A DNA stretch of 64,000 bases from Jaenimonas drosophilae (taxonomy: Eukaryota; Euglenozoa; Kinetoplastea; Trypanosomatida; Trypanosomatidae): positions 124,001-188,000 of the forward strand of contig JASAON010001652.1 of assembly GCA_030849065.1 (NCBI GenBank). Direction: 5' to 3'. A program made the position numbers and the translations under genes. The notes beneath the pieces were generated by a model. That model saw nothing but the letters and a program-made list of their open reading frames with translations, had not been told where the DNA came from and made no database searches. Positions 35,228-44,918 of this stretch are shown one piece after another (positions within the stretch are counted from its first letter, which is position 1; the number at the start of each line of letters is the position of its first letter).

Positions 35228-36709
35228 ATGAGCGCGGTGAGTGTTGACCACCATCGGCGGAAAACGGACCGCCACGGCGAGACGGGTGAGTACAGCAACA
35301 TTCAGCGCATGCTTTCTACGCACAGAGGTAACCGTGAAACACCCATGCCCCTGTGGGAGTACCTCCCCCATGACGAGCTGTTCGACGACAAGGGTTTTCC
35401 ACGTCCGCAGGCGCTCCGAGAGCACCTAAGCAAGGAAGGATTGCTGCACGAGGAAGATGTGTTGGAGCTGGTTACTCGCTGTGCTCTCATTTGGAGGTAT
35501 GAGCCCAATGTCATCCACATGGACGACCCCGCCGTCATTTGTGGTGATATTCACGGCCAGTTCTACGACTTGCTTTCTATCCTTGACATTGGGGGCAACC
35601 CGGCAGAACAACGCTATGTATTCCTAGGAGACTACGTGGACCGTGGCTTTTTTGGGATGGAGGTTATCTTGCTGCTCATGAGCTACAAGATCTGCTACCC
35701 ATCCACCATGATTATGCTTCGCGGAAACCACGAGAGTCGTCACCTCACCGCCTACTTCAACTTCCGTCGGGAGGTTCTTTACAAGTATTCTCCAGCCGTG
35801 TACAAGGCCATCATGGCAGCCTTTGACTGCCTTCCTCTTGTCTGTATCCTCAACCGGCGCTTCATGTGCGTTCATGGAGGCCTCTCCCCCGAGCTGCGCT
35901 ACATCTCGGACATCAACGCAGTGCATCGCTTTCGTGAGCCCCCGTCATCGGGTCCCATGTGTGATATGCTGTGGTCGGACCCGATGGATGAAAAAGAAGT
36001 GGACCACAACACCCCACAGCTCTTCGTACCAAACACAACACGTGGCTGCTCCTATCTCTACAGTCACGCTGCGGTGTGCCGCTTTCTGAAGGACAACAAC
36101 CTCTCCACGGTGATTCGTGGCCATGAGGCGCAGGATGGCGGCTATCACTTGTACGAAAAGTCAGAGGCAGGCTTTCCCGCTGTTATTTGTGTCTTTTCCG
36201 CGCCCAACTACTGCGATACGTACAACAACCTCGCGGCGGTGGTGATGCTACGGGATCGTGTCATGAACATCCGCCAGTTTCACAGCCGTCCACACCCTTA
36301 CTATCTCCCCAACTTCATCAACGCCTTCACCTGGTCCCTTCCCTTTGTAGCTGAGAAGGTCATTGACCTGTGGTCAGGGATGCTGGACGTGGTGGATGTG
36401 GTGGAGGATGCCATCTCCCTCACTGTGGATTCCTCCACCTCCCCCGCACAGGTGCTGAGCGCTCGTGGCGATGCCATTCGGGAACGGGTGCAGGGCATGG
36501 GTAGCATTGGCGCCAGCCCGACAGAACAAGGTGGGCTCCATCTTCAGCCTGCTTCTCCTGGTGTTCCGCCCAAGAGTGAGTTTTCGCTGCTCCGCAAGTT
36601 TGAGAACGCCGAGGAAGGATTAGCCCTCCGACACATGGAGCAGGAGGAACACACTGGAGGGAGCACCCCACGTCGCACCGTGGAACGCTCGCCGCCACCC
36701 ACGCCATGA
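35228..36709 (+). CDS. CNA: Calcineurin catalytic subunit A (PP2B)
   Basis: The protein has 493 residues. It is a PPP-family Ser/Thr phosphatase with all metal motifs: GDIHGQ near residue 105, GDYVDRG near 134, RGNHES near 165 and HGGLSPE near 217, plus SAPNYCDTYNN. The segments FHSRPHPYYLPNFINAFTWS and LPFVAEKV are specific for calcineurin A and include the helix that binds regulatory subunit B. A later Arg-rich segment (AIRERVQGMGSIGA, about 417-430) sits where a calmodulin-linked region ends in animals. The classical autoinhibitory sequence is not obvious; a SLLRKFENAEEGL segment may replace it. It is expected to act in the cytosol, controlled by calcium. The start is fixed by the acceptor at 35208. 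No B subunit is nearby. Confidence 0.92.
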   Translation: MSAVSVDHHRRKTDRHGETGEYSNIQRMLSTHRGNRETPMPLWEYLPHDELFDDKGFPRPQALREHLSKEGLLHEEDVLELVTRCALIWRYEPNVIHMDDPAVICGDIHGQFYDLLSILDIGGNPAEQRYVFLGDYVDRGFFGMEVILLLMSYKICYPSTMIMLRGNHESRHLTAYFNFRREVLYKYSPAVYKAIMAAFDCLPLVCILNRRFMCVHGGLSPELRYISDINAVHRFREPPSSGPMCDMLWSDPMDEKEVDHNTPQLFVPNTTRGCSYLYSHAAVCRFLKDNNLSTVIRGHEAQDGGYHLYEKSEAGFPAVICVFSAPNYCDTYNNLAAVVMLRDRVMNIRQFHSRPHPYYLPNFINAFTWSLPFVAEKVIDLWSGMLDVVDVVEDAISLTVDSSTSPAQVLSARGDAIRERVQGMGSIGASPTEQGGLHLQPASPGVPPKSEFSLLRKFENAEEGLALRHMEQEEHTGGSTPRRTVERSPPPTP

Positions 36710-37344
36710 CATTGGTGGCTGAGGTGCGTCTGCGTAGACGAGAGACGGGTGAGCTCTCCCTCCAGCTACCATTAATTCGTCCTTGATTGACATCAACTAC
36801 ATCCCAACTCTACGCATTTGATGTGCTCTGCTCATGAAGAAGAAGAGGAACCTCTCGTTGCAATTCTGAGAGCTACTTCACCTCACCCCGTTGCCCCTCC
36901 TCCGCACGGCGAACATGTACGGAGTCGGTCTACCCGAACACACACACACAGGCACGCACGAGAGCACGAAAACGATGATGGGCTTTCCTTCAGTTCATCC
37001 ATCCCCCCTTCAATATTTCGTTTCACACAAACACACGCATCCTTCCTTCCTTTCGGGGTCATACGTGTGTGTTCAATGGAAGAGAGCCACCAACACCATA
37101 GGTGCTTCGTGGAACTCAGCAGTTGCCCCCCATGTGCATTCTCTGACTATGGATAGATCGGAGTATGGCAGGAAAAAGCGGTGGGTTGGTTCTTCGCCAC
37201 TGTGAAGAAGAATGTGCTACTGTTTTGGACGTGTATCCACCTTTGCCGTCATGTGTGTGCCATTCATTCCTCCTCCACCAGCATCAATCTTCTGGTCAAT
37301 TCTTCTTCTTCAACTTCAGCGTAGCACCACTCCATGCCTACATC
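36710..37344. other. Intergenic spacer, 635 bp
   Basis: It contains a CA-rich simple stretch at 36940-36952, a pyrimidine run near 37020-37060 and T/C-rich DNA before 37321. Two overlapping short frames in this region look noncoding. Confidence 0.55.
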
Positions 37345-39681
37345 ATGAAGAAGCGAATACATGACAGTCTTGGAAAGGCCGCACGACGGCGGAAGCAGAT
37401 CCAGACGGTACTAGGTGATGTGGATCCATCAACAACAACAACAACAGATGTAGCCCTCGGTCTTTCAGAGAGCTCTGCACGTCTAAAGACCTATTCGGAG
37501 CAACGAAAGCCTCTTGCGGTTGCCACAAACTCCGCCGCCACTCTTCTTACGGCCAATGTGGCCTACCGCAACGCCCTTCTTCATCGTGGTGATGTCGTGG
37601 AGAACCCAGCTCAGGTAGAACTACGTAAATCCATTGAAGTCGCGGAATCCAAGGATGCCGCGAGGGAGGCCTTCCTCCTTGTGGCTCACTCCGCTCCAGA
37701 CCTCATCAGCTCACAGTCCATCCGCAGTCTCTGTCAGACGCTACTGAAGCTCGATGTGCAGAGCCGAATGGGCACCGCGGCATATCACACTGCCTTGGCT
37801 GACGTCAGCGGCAGTGGAGAGGACCGCTGGAGTGCCGTGAAGCCAGAGGAAGAGGCAACCTTTCTTCGCTACCAAACACGTCAGTTGGAGCGCTACGCAA
37901 CACATGGAAGCTCTCGGAGCCCAGAGCTGGAGTGGGTGTCGGAAGGCGCAGACAACAACACCGTGGCGGTGTTGAATCACCAACTTCAGCGTCATGCAGA
38001 GCGGTCAGTTCCCATCTCTTCGGAAGTCTGGATGGATCTGATGCGACTGGATATTTCTTGGTCAAGTGCCCTGCGGATTTTTGATCGCGTGAGGAGCCAA
38101 GATGCTGGTGTGTTGCCACCTGTGGAGATGAGTACGCGTGTGATGGCCCTGATGACGGGTTACAAAACCAACGGATTGGGATCACGTCCATGGAAGGAGG
38201 CATTGCGGATGTACCACGACGTGCTGCAGTCGGGCTACGATGTGGAGGTTCGTACGCACACCGCCGCATTGGATGCACTGTGGCGAAGCGCCGACAACTT
38301 CGTCCAGCCCCATCGATCGGTCTCGGAGGCTCACAAGGAGATGATTGCGTCATCCATCAAGGAGATCCGCCAGCGATGTGAGGTGGAGGAGCGAAAACGC
38401 ATTGCTGGAGAAGATGGTTGTGCGTACGTTGAGGGTCTCGTGAAGGCCATGAGCGCGGCTGGACAGTGGCAGGCCGCGATGGAGGTGCTGTCGAGCACCG
38501 ACCTGGCAGCCACCGACGCTTCCTTCCGAATGTTGGTTCCTACCCCAGAAAGCTACGCCTTCGTCATGGCTGCCTGCCACGTTCAAGGCCACGCCGCCCA
38601 CGCCATCGCCCTCCGTGAGATCTTCAACGCGAGTGGATGGACCCTCCGCAGTCTTCACCCTGAGGTACTTCAGGTTTATCTCCAGTCACTCCGCAACGTT
38701 GTACGACGTATTCCGTCCATTGGAAAAGATGTGGAAGAACTCATTGGAGATGGCTACGGCCTGGATAGACCCTGCTCCATCGCCTGTCTGCAGCTGCTCT
38801 CCAGCATCTTTGTTGAGACCAAACAGCCTAAGGAGGAGGTGGCGGAGAAGGTGGTGCGGCAGTTTCTGGAGAAGAATGTGTGGCTCCAGCAGCCACTGGC
38901 ACGTAAGGTGGAGCTTCAGACGGTGTTTCGTTGCATGTTCCTCATTTCGACCGCACGCTCACGTGGTGGATCGGCCGCCCCATCCAGCCTTGCCTATCTC
39001 GAGACCTACCTCAGCGATGTGTTTGGACCATCATCTCCTGAGTTGGAGTGGTTTCGTGATGCGGAGATCTACGGACTGCGGTGTACCCGAGATTGGAAGT
39101 ACGCCCTGGATCTCTTTCATCGCATAGTGGAGTGTAGGCCTCCCTCGCACCTCAAGTATCTGCCCATACCTCTCCGACAGGCCAAGGTGGAGCTTCTTGC
39201 CACCCTTCTTGCCTGTTCCAAGGGACGATCTGCCAGTGGGGAGGAGCAGGAGTTCCTTCTCGACGATGAGGCCTTTGATGCCTACACGCGTGAGTCGGAA
39301 GAAGTGGCGGCGATTGGGGTCCAACGTGCCAGCGACCTGTTTGATTGGGAGGAAGTGGTGCCGCATGCCATGGTGGGCGAGCTCGTCCTGGAGCAGGCTG
39401 ACAGCATGCGCTCCGAAGAAGACGGCGTCGATGGTGAAGCCTCTCAGCAGTCCAAGCGGGCCCTGGCCTTGACCGCGATGCGTCATTTTGCCTTTGCCCC
39501 ATCCCACGACCTCTCACCTGGCATGTACCGCATGCTGGGCAGGTTTTTGGGTCTTGCCGAGACCCACGTGGAGAGTACGATGGTGGAGGGTCATGCACGG
39601 CTTCTTGGCAATGTGCTGCGGACACTGGACTCGGGTCGTACAGTTGGGAAAGCTGCACCACTGGAGGCCTACCTTTGCTAG
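37345..39681 (+). CDS. PPR-like helical-repeat protein
   Basis: The protein has 778 residues from ATG 37345; the frame opens upstream at 37165, but that part includes T/C-rich spacer. Helical pairs of about 35 residues recur, for example around 225-330 (SSALRIFDRVRSQDAG, WKEALRMYHDVLQSGYDVE) and 360-470 (YVEGLVKAMSAAGQWQAAMEVL, SYAFVMAACHVQGHAAHAIAL). These match the pentatricopeptide repeat pattern. PPR proteins bind organelle RNA, and in kinetoplastids many work in the mitochondrion and its ribosome. The first 20 residues are Lys/Arg-rich, but a clear presequence is not certain. The C-terminal half is also helical with weaker repeats. The repeats were counted by eye and are degenerate. Confidence 0.65.
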   Translation: MKKRIHDSLGKAARRRKQIQTVLGDVDPSTTTTTDVALGLSESSARLKTYSEQRKPLAVATNSAATLLTANVAYRNALLHRGDVVENPAQVELRKSIEVAESKDAAREAFLLVAHSAPDLISSQSIRSLCQTLLKLDVQSRMGTAAYHTALADVSGSGEDRWSAVKPEEEATFLRYQTRQLERYATHGSSRSPELEWVSEGADNNTVAVLNHQLQRHAERSVPISSEVWMDLMRLDISWSSALRIFDRVRSQDAGVLPPVEMSTRVMALMTGYKTNGLGSRPWKEALRMYHDVLQSGYDVEVRTHTAALDALWRSADNFVQPHRSVSEAHKEMIASSIKEIRQRCEVEERKRIAGEDGCAYVEGLVKAMSAAGQWQAAMEVLSSTDLAATDASFRMLVPTPESYAFVMAACHVQGHAAHAIALREIFNASGWTLRSLHPEVLQVYLQSLRNVVRRIPSIGKDVEELIGDGYGLDRPCSIACLQLLSSIFVETKQPKEEVAEKVVRQFLEKNVWLQQPLARKVELQTVFRCMFLISTARSRGGSAAPSSLAYLETYLSDVFGPSSPELEWFRDAEIYGLRCTRDWKYALDLFHRIVECRPPSHLKYLPIPLRQAKVELLATLLACSKGRSASGEEQEFLLDDEAFDAYTRESEEVAAIGVQRASDLFDWEEVVPHAMVGELVLEQADSMRSEEDGVDGEASQQSKRALALTAMRHFAFAPSHDLSPGMYRMLGRFLGLAETHVESTMVEGHARLLGNVLRTLDSGRTVGKAAPLEAYLC

Positions 39682-39941
39682 GACGGCACACCTTGTCGTC
39701 CTTCACAGTCTTGTTTTTCTCTCTCTTCTTCGATTAATGCTCGCTACTTGTGCTTCTTGTCGTACGTGTACGACCCACAAGCCTCTTTTGGCCGTTCTTG
39801 TGGCTCGTTCAAACAATCGCTTCACCTCTTTCCTTGTTTCTTCAACCACCAACACCACCTAGACTGAGATCTTCACACGCTCAACCACCTTCAATCTATC
39901 TTTTTTTTCATCACATTCAACGTGAATTTGACGATAGCATC

Positions 39942-40271
39942 ATGCACGGAAACCAGCAGAACGAGCAGATGGCCGGCAAGCCCTACAAGATGTTCGATCG
40001 CCACCCCGACGCTGGAGCCGTCAGCGTCAACTTCCCCATTCCCCGCATCACCGCGGAGAAGTGCATGGATGATGACTACCTGCTGAACCGCATGCATGGC
40101 GTCAATGACAACCCCACCGAGGATGGCCTTCCCCTGCGCAAGTGGGTCATTCGTGAGGCGCACACTGCCTACGCCAAGAACCCCAAGCTCACGGAGCTCC
40201 GCCTCAAGCCCAAGGATGACAAGACCTCCAAGATCACCTTCGTCGTCAACTTCACCGAGTCGGATGCCTAA
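39942..40271 (+). CDS. Small conserved-looking protein of unknown function
   Basis: The protein has 109 residues and I do not recognise its family. It is soluble, charged, with no signal or membrane segment. Codon use is strikingly biased to C or G at third positions, more than in the neighbours, which suggests high expression. Features are NFPIPRITAEKCMDDDYLL at about 29-47 and a Lys-rich C-terminus ending in a possible beta strand (KITFVVNF). The ATG at 39942 lies just downstream of a T-rich tract (39900-39908). A structural or mitochondrial subunit would fit the expression bias, but this is a guess. Confidence 0.7.
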   Translation: MHGNQQNEQMAGKPYKMFDRHPDAGAVSVNFPIPRITAEKCMDDDYLLNRMHGVNDNPTEDGLPLRKWVIREAHTAYAKNPKLTELRLKPKDDKTSKITFVVNFTESDA

Positions 40272-41175
40272 TTGTGCAGTACGTCGAGGCACTTTTGGCT
40301 CCCAGGAGTAATAGCTCGGGAATGGAGTGAGCGATCGAGTGTGGTCTTCGCGGGGGGGATCACCCCCCCCCCCATTACCGCACTACCCTCGTCCTTCATT
40401 GTTTGCTCAAGCTAGGATTTCTTTTCTATTGTTGTTTTGACATGATCTGTCTTTTGTTTTGTTCATATATTGTTCTCTTCTTACTTTTTCCGGACGATTT
40501 CGTGACGAGCTCTCCAATCACCAATGAAGTGCCCTGCATCACTCCCGTGCATGCGGTGATGGGGATGACCCTCCCCCCTCGTGGAGATACTCGTCACATC
40601 GATCCTCAACGCACCACCACAACGATCGATGCGACTGGATGACCGACTTCATACACTGCGTGTCTTCTACCGTATCCTCTCTTCGTTGTTCTTCTTGATT
40701 CACGCTTTTCATGCTCTCCCTTCTCATTTCTTTTTGGCTGTTATTGGATTGTTTTCTACGATTTTTGCCATCGAGAATGCATGGTACGCTGGAGATAAAT
40801 TTTCGCGTACAGCTTCTCCCTGGCGAAGAAAAGTTTCCACCGCGGTTCATGTGGATGATGCGTCATTCGATGCAACACATCGACGATGATCCGCGCCGAC
40901 AGACAAATTCCGTAGGTCGGGCAAGAAAAGTTGGATGAGAGAAGTCTTTTTTTTTCGCGTCGTGGGCATGAGAGAGCGTTGCCCTATCCATACCTAATCC
41001 AAACACATCTGATTGGCGCCATCCCACAACGCAATGGTGATGGTTTATTATCCGTACCTCACGTCATGAAAACAACATGTTTCGTACTTGTTACTTCTCT
41101 TCTTCTCTCATCAAGTTGTGCTGCACAAAGTACACGCATTAGTAGTCACTCCTCTTGAACCAGAGTGCATTCACC
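40272..41175. other. Intergenic spacer, 904 bp, with G7/C11 hairpin
   Basis: It contains a perfect G-run/C-run hairpin at 40352-40373 and several T-rich tracts. Overlapping frames of 60-100 codons here show no coding character, so no gene is called. Confidence 0.55.
40352..40373 (+). repeat. Homopolymer inverted repeat (G7-ATCA-C11)
   Basis: Seven G are followed by ATCA and eleven C. The transcript would form a very stable stem of seven G-C pairs with a four-base loop, about 80 bases after the stop of the small gene. It may mark an mRNA 3' end or RNA stability element. The length of the C run may vary. Confidence 0.6.
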
Positions 41176-41394
41176 ATGTCTAGCCCCTACTTGCACGACG
41201 AGGAGTCGTTCCTCGTCATGGCCACACGTGAGTACGTCTTCCCTACAATTCTCTTTGGCTTAATGTTGTACTACCTCATCACCCGCGTTGCCGCGCCAAT
41301 GTATGAGTGGAGGAATGAGGTTACTCGCAATCCTGATGGAGTGGTGGTGGAGACCAAGGAAGCGGATGACAATAGCGAGACGCAACAATCTTGA
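41176..41394 (+). CDS. Small single-pass membrane protein
   Basis: The protein has 72 residues from ATG 41176. One membrane helix lies at about 20-40 (VFPTILFGLMLYYLITRVAA). It is preceded by a short acidic N-terminus and followed by a hydrophilic, acidic C-terminus. It is the size of small mitochondrial respiratory or ER-membrane subunits, but no family is recognised. A real gene is suggested by the clean helix and flanking charges, and by spacing like its neighbours. Confidence 0.55.
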   Translation: MSSPYLHDEESFLVMATREYVFPTILFGLMLYYLITRVAAPMYEWRNEVTRNPDGVVVETKEADDNSETQQS

Positions 41395-41587
41395 TGGTTG
41401 TTGTTTTTTGTTGTTGATGATGATACTTCGCTGCTGTTTGATGATGGTAAATGAAGACTATTAGGCAAATCTGTGATTAAGCACAGAGCGGCCTACAACA
41501 GATGCTCTTATTCATGCACTTCTCTCCTGGCGTTGCTGTTGTTTGGCCTGTGAAGGACATTAGCTTTCTCGTGGAAGAACGGAAATC

Positions 41588-43159
41588 ATGGCAGATGGAA
41601 ATCCCATTCGCGTGTGCGTTCTTGCCTGTTCGTATGAAGGTTCAGATAGTGAGTTGAAGGCCTTTGAAGGGGATCTAATTCAAACTCCGCAGCACTACTT
41701 CACCCCAGATGAAGACAAGGGTTACGTGTTCCACCTTGAGCTCATCAAGAAGGCCACGGCCTATCGCCAGGTGCGTCAACTCGTCATGTCTGGAAAGTAT
41801 GACGTTTTTTACAACCAATGTGATGGGGCAAAGGATGAGGACCGGGCTGGGGTGGAGGTGGTACAGGCACTGGAGGAGTTCCGCGTGCCCTTCACAGGGG
41901 CCATCTCCAAGTACTACGAGCTCTCAAAGCCTGACATGAAGCTGGTGGCACACTACTACGGCATTCCTACCGCACGTTTTGCGGTGGCCAAGGACGGAGA
42001 CGATGTGCAGGATCTTTGTCGTGGCCTTACCTTTCCAGTCATTGTGAAGCACATCTCTGGTTATAGCAGTGTTGGGATGGATCGTAGCTGCAAGGTAGCC
42101 ACCATGCCAGAGTTGGTGGATCGCGTGCGGCGGTTTGTGGAGGAGTACCAGTTTGCCCTCATTGAGGAGTTCATTGTTGGTGATGAGGCCACGATTCTGT
42201 GTTGCGGAGATGCCACACAGCCTGACGGGGTACGTGTGATGCCCCCCGCCACCATTAGCTTTCCCCCTGGTGAAGACTTCAAGCACTTCCAGCTCAAGTG
42301 GGAGTCCTATGAAGGCATGGACTGGGAGTTGGTGAAGAAGGACGACCCGGCACTCGCCCACATGATTGAGATAGCACGCAGGTCCTTCAAGCGCATGATG
42401 GGGGGAGTTGGATATGGGCGAGTGGATGTACGCATTCGTCGATGTCCTCTGCAGGTTATCTTTCTGGAGATCAACCCCAATTGCGGCATCATGTACCCCT
42501 ACGGTCAAGAAGGTTCTGCCGATTGGATCCTTCGGCTCTCGGACTTTAAGCAGAGGGACTTCGCCAAGCTACAGATTCGTGAGGCCATGGATCGTGCCCA
42601 CAGAAACCGGCCACTCTTTGCGCGTCAGTATGACCCCATCCGCGGCTACCACCTTCGTGCCGTGGAGGCCATCCCGAGCGGCTCGATCATCTTCAATGAC
42701 GAGTGCAAACCTGTTCGGCTCTGCACGAAGCCGTTTGCTCAGAAAACATTCACCCCCGAGGATTACGATGACTTCGTCAAAAATGCCTGGCCGATTGGTT
42801 CCGATAGCCACTACTACGCCCTCTGGGATCGAGATCCTGCCCAGTGGCGTGCATTCAACCACAGTTGCTCGCCCAACATGGCCTTTGACTTCTGCCGCTC
42901 TCTGAATGTGCGCGCGCTTCGTGATATTGAACTTGGTGAGGAGCTCACGATGGACTACCGTCAGTTCATGGATGGAACGATGCCTCCATTCCAGTGCCAC
43001 TGCGGCTGCACCAACTGCGAGAAGTTAGTTGTTCCTGGTTCCTTGACGGGTACACCCCTTCACGAAAGTTGCCAGACTTCGATTGATTTACATGATCATC
43101 AAGAACCCATCGCCGTGAATCGCAACATTCTCGCTTCTGAAGGGGAGGACTTGGCGTAG
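41588..43159 (+). CDS. ATP-grasp (D-Ala-D-Ala ligase-like)-SET methyltransferase fusion
   Basis: The protein has 523 residues. Residues 1-325 resemble the ATP-grasp fold of D-alanine-D-alanine ligase: a substrate-side N-terminal part (DVFYNQCDG), a central FPVIVKHISGYSSVGM segment with the ATP-binding Lys and flexible loop, ALIEEFIVGDEATI, and the metal-binding FLEINPNCGI. Residues about 345-485 form a SET methyltransferase: RGYHLRAVEAI at the cofactor-binding start, FNHSCSPNMAF (the NHSCxPN motif), ELGEELTMDY, and a post-SET CHCGCTNC zinc triad (CxCx4C). All key SET residues are present. SET enzymes methylate lysines using S-adenosylmethionine; ATP-grasp enzymes join a carboxylate to an amine. 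How both act together is unknown. No bacterial-type cell-wall gene is nearby. Confidence 0.85.
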   Translation: MADGNPIRVCVLACSYEGSDSELKAFEGDLIQTPQHYFTPDEDKGYVFHLELIKKATAYRQVRQLVMSGKYDVFYNQCDGAKDEDRAGVEVVQALEEFRVPFTGAISKYYELSKPDMKLVAHYYGIPTARFAVAKDGDDVQDLCRGLTFPVIVKHISGYSSVGMDRSCKVATMPELVDRVRRFVEEYQFALIEEFIVGDEATILCCGDATQPDGVRVMPPATISFPPGEDFKHFQLKWESYEGMDWELVKKDDPALAHMIEIARRSFKRMMGGVGYGRVDVRIRRCPLQVIFLEINPNCGIMYPYGQEGSADWILRLSDFKQRDFAKLQIREAMDRAHRNRPLFARQYDPIRGYHLRAVEAIPSGSIIFNDECKPVRLCTKPFAQKTFTPEDYDDFVKNAWPIGSDSHYYALWDRDPAQWRAFNHSCSPNMAFDFCRSLNVRALRDIELGEELTMDYRQFMDGTMPPFQCHCGCTNCEKLVVPGSLTGTPLHESCQTSIDLHDHQEPIAVNRNILASEGEDLA

Positions 43160-43468
43160 GCTCTCGTGCTTGTGTCATGGCGGTCACCGCTCATACAGAT
43201 ACAGCCCCACCCCCTCACCCAACCACATCACTTTACTCCATTTTGATAGAGCCACTGTGTACCCAACGACGACCGGGGTGGTATCATCAGTCATTCCATA
43301 GAAAACGTTCCGGAGTAGGCAACGAAGAACACTGTTCTTTCAATACGATCTGCCAAATTTATGGCATTCAATGGTTTTGCCGATCGTACTCTTCATCACA
43401 TACTTCTTCACTTGTCTTCCACTTTGCCTGTTCTGTTTTGTTGTTGTTCCTCTAGACCAACTGTAGGG
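43160..43468. other. Intergenic spacer, 309 bp
   Basis: It ends in a T/C-rich tract and CTCTAG with AG at 43454-43455, a good acceptor for the next gene. Nothing else was recognised. Confidence 0.55.
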
Positions 43469-44770
43469 ATGCCTCCCTCTCGTAATGGCCTCAACATGGG
43501 TGAAGCCTTGACCCGTTACAAGCGCATCATTGACCTGGAGGCTCAGCTCGTCTCGGTGATTGGCAATGGAGCCTTTGGCAGAGTGTTCCTGGCACGACCC
43601 ATTCGTCGTCTCCTTCGCATGAGTAAGTTTGACTACCCTGACACCTTCGTCATCAAGATCATTCACCGCGAGCATTGCACCGCCTCTGTCGTAAACTTCA
43701 TTCATTGTGAGATTGAAACAATTCAGAAGCTACACCATCCCAACATCATTCGCTATATTGGGTCGTGGATGGAGGCAGGGAAGGGAAAGTTCCTTGGCTG
43801 CTATTGTATCGCGATGGATTACTGCGGTGGGGGAGACATGAAAACACTCGTCAAGGACTACAAAGCCCGGAATAAGTTTGTGCCAAGAGACTTGGCAGTT
43901 CGGCTGATGCTGCATGTGTTCTCTGCGCTTAACTTCATTCATTCCAACCGTATCATTCACCGAGATATAAAACCCGACAATGTCTTTCTGGCCACGGGAA
44001 GAAATGGAATCATTGAAGGGGCCGTCGTTGGAGATTATGGCTTGGCACGGCCGCTGAAGGAATCGATGCAGATGGTTGCTACACGAGTTGGGACGCCCTA
44101 CTACTTCTCCCCAGAGATTGCGGCTGGGGAGCCCTACTCCTGCCACACCGACATCTTCTCCGCAGGGGTCATGTTTTTTGAAGTCCTGGCAAAGGAGAAG
44201 CCCTTTGGCGTGAACTGCCGCACTGAGCGCGACACACACCGGGAGATTCTGTACAAGAACCCCCTTCCCCGGTTTCGTGAGCTCTGCGGGGATTACTACC
44301 ATGGAATCGAGGATATCCTGGTCGGATGCCTTCGCAAGCACGAGGCACACCGTCTCTCCGCCTATGACATCTTGACGAACTTCTGCTCACGCTTGACCTC
44401 GGAGATGCCCATGACGCCCATCAGAACAACCCCGGTCATCGCCAAGGGCTTTTGTGGAGGGCTCACGGTGGAAGAAGTGAATGCCGAGCTTACACAGAAG
44501 GAGCGACCTCAGCCCGCAGATGGGAGCCTGGACATGCTGGCTGATGTTGTTCGGCAGTCCTTCTCCGCCAGCACCGACGATGAACTGTTGCAGGCACTTA
44601 ATAATGACCTTGAGTGTTTTCTACTGCTGAAAGTTCTTCAAGTTTCACGCCGTGGGTATCCTTCACTGGAGAGAGCAACGCAAGTGGTGCTCCAACACCT
44701 ACAGCCCAGGCATCGCAAGACCTACTCGTTTGCCTACACGCTGCTTCAACGTCCCTTTTCTGACGAGTGA
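43469..44770 (+). CDS. NEK-like Ser/Thr protein kinase
   Basis: The protein has 433 residues from ATG 43469, which lies 13 bases after a probable splice acceptor (43454-43455); the upstream frame start at 43361 falls before it and is rejected. The kinase domain spans about 25-300: GNGAFGRVFL loop, VIKIIHREH lysine, HRDIKPDNVFL catalytic loop, DYG in place of DFG, then GTPYYFSPE. All catalytic residues are present. The text (CEIETIQKLHHPNIIRYIG, YCGGGDMKTLV) is closest to the NEK group, many of which act at basal bodies and flagella in protists. A helical C-terminal tail of about 130 residues follows, of unknown partner. Confidence 0.85.
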   Translation: MPPSRNGLNMGEALTRYKRIIDLEAQLVSVIGNGAFGRVFLARPIRRLLRMSKFDYPDTFVIKIIHREHCTASVVNFIHCEIETIQKLHHPNIIRYIGSWMEAGKGKFLGCYCIAMDYCGGGDMKTLVKDYKARNKFVPRDLAVRLMLHVFSALNFIHSNRIIHRDIKPDNVFLATGRNGIIEGAVVGDYGLARPLKESMQMVATRVGTPYYFSPEIAAGEPYSCHTDIFSAGVMFFEVLAKEKPFGVNCRTERDTHREILYKNPLPRFRELCGDYYHGIEDILVGCLRKHEAHRLSAYDILTNFCSRLTSEMPMTPIRTTPVIAKGFCGGLTVEEVNAELTQKERPQPADGSLDMLADVVRQSFSASTDDELLQALNNDLECFLLLKVLQVSRRGYPSLERATQVVLQHLQPRHRKTYSFAYTLLQRPFSDE

Positions 44771-44918
44771 CGAACGCAAACGCAGCCACACAGATTTTGG
44801 GTTGGATTTTTTTTTCTTCTGCTACCTCAGGTTGACCAAACGACACATTCAATCTCAGTTGACGAATCCGTCTCTACTGAAGGAGTAAACACGTTGTTGT
44901 TGCTGTTTCCCAAACATA

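Noticed and set aside
36818..37205. Two overlapping frames of 112 and 104 codons
   Set aside because: They contain CA repeats and spacer-like text, overlap each other, and have no recognisable fold.
40403..40938. Three overlapping frames of 75-102 codons
   Set aside because: AT-rich and hydrophobic by chance, with no consistent codon use.
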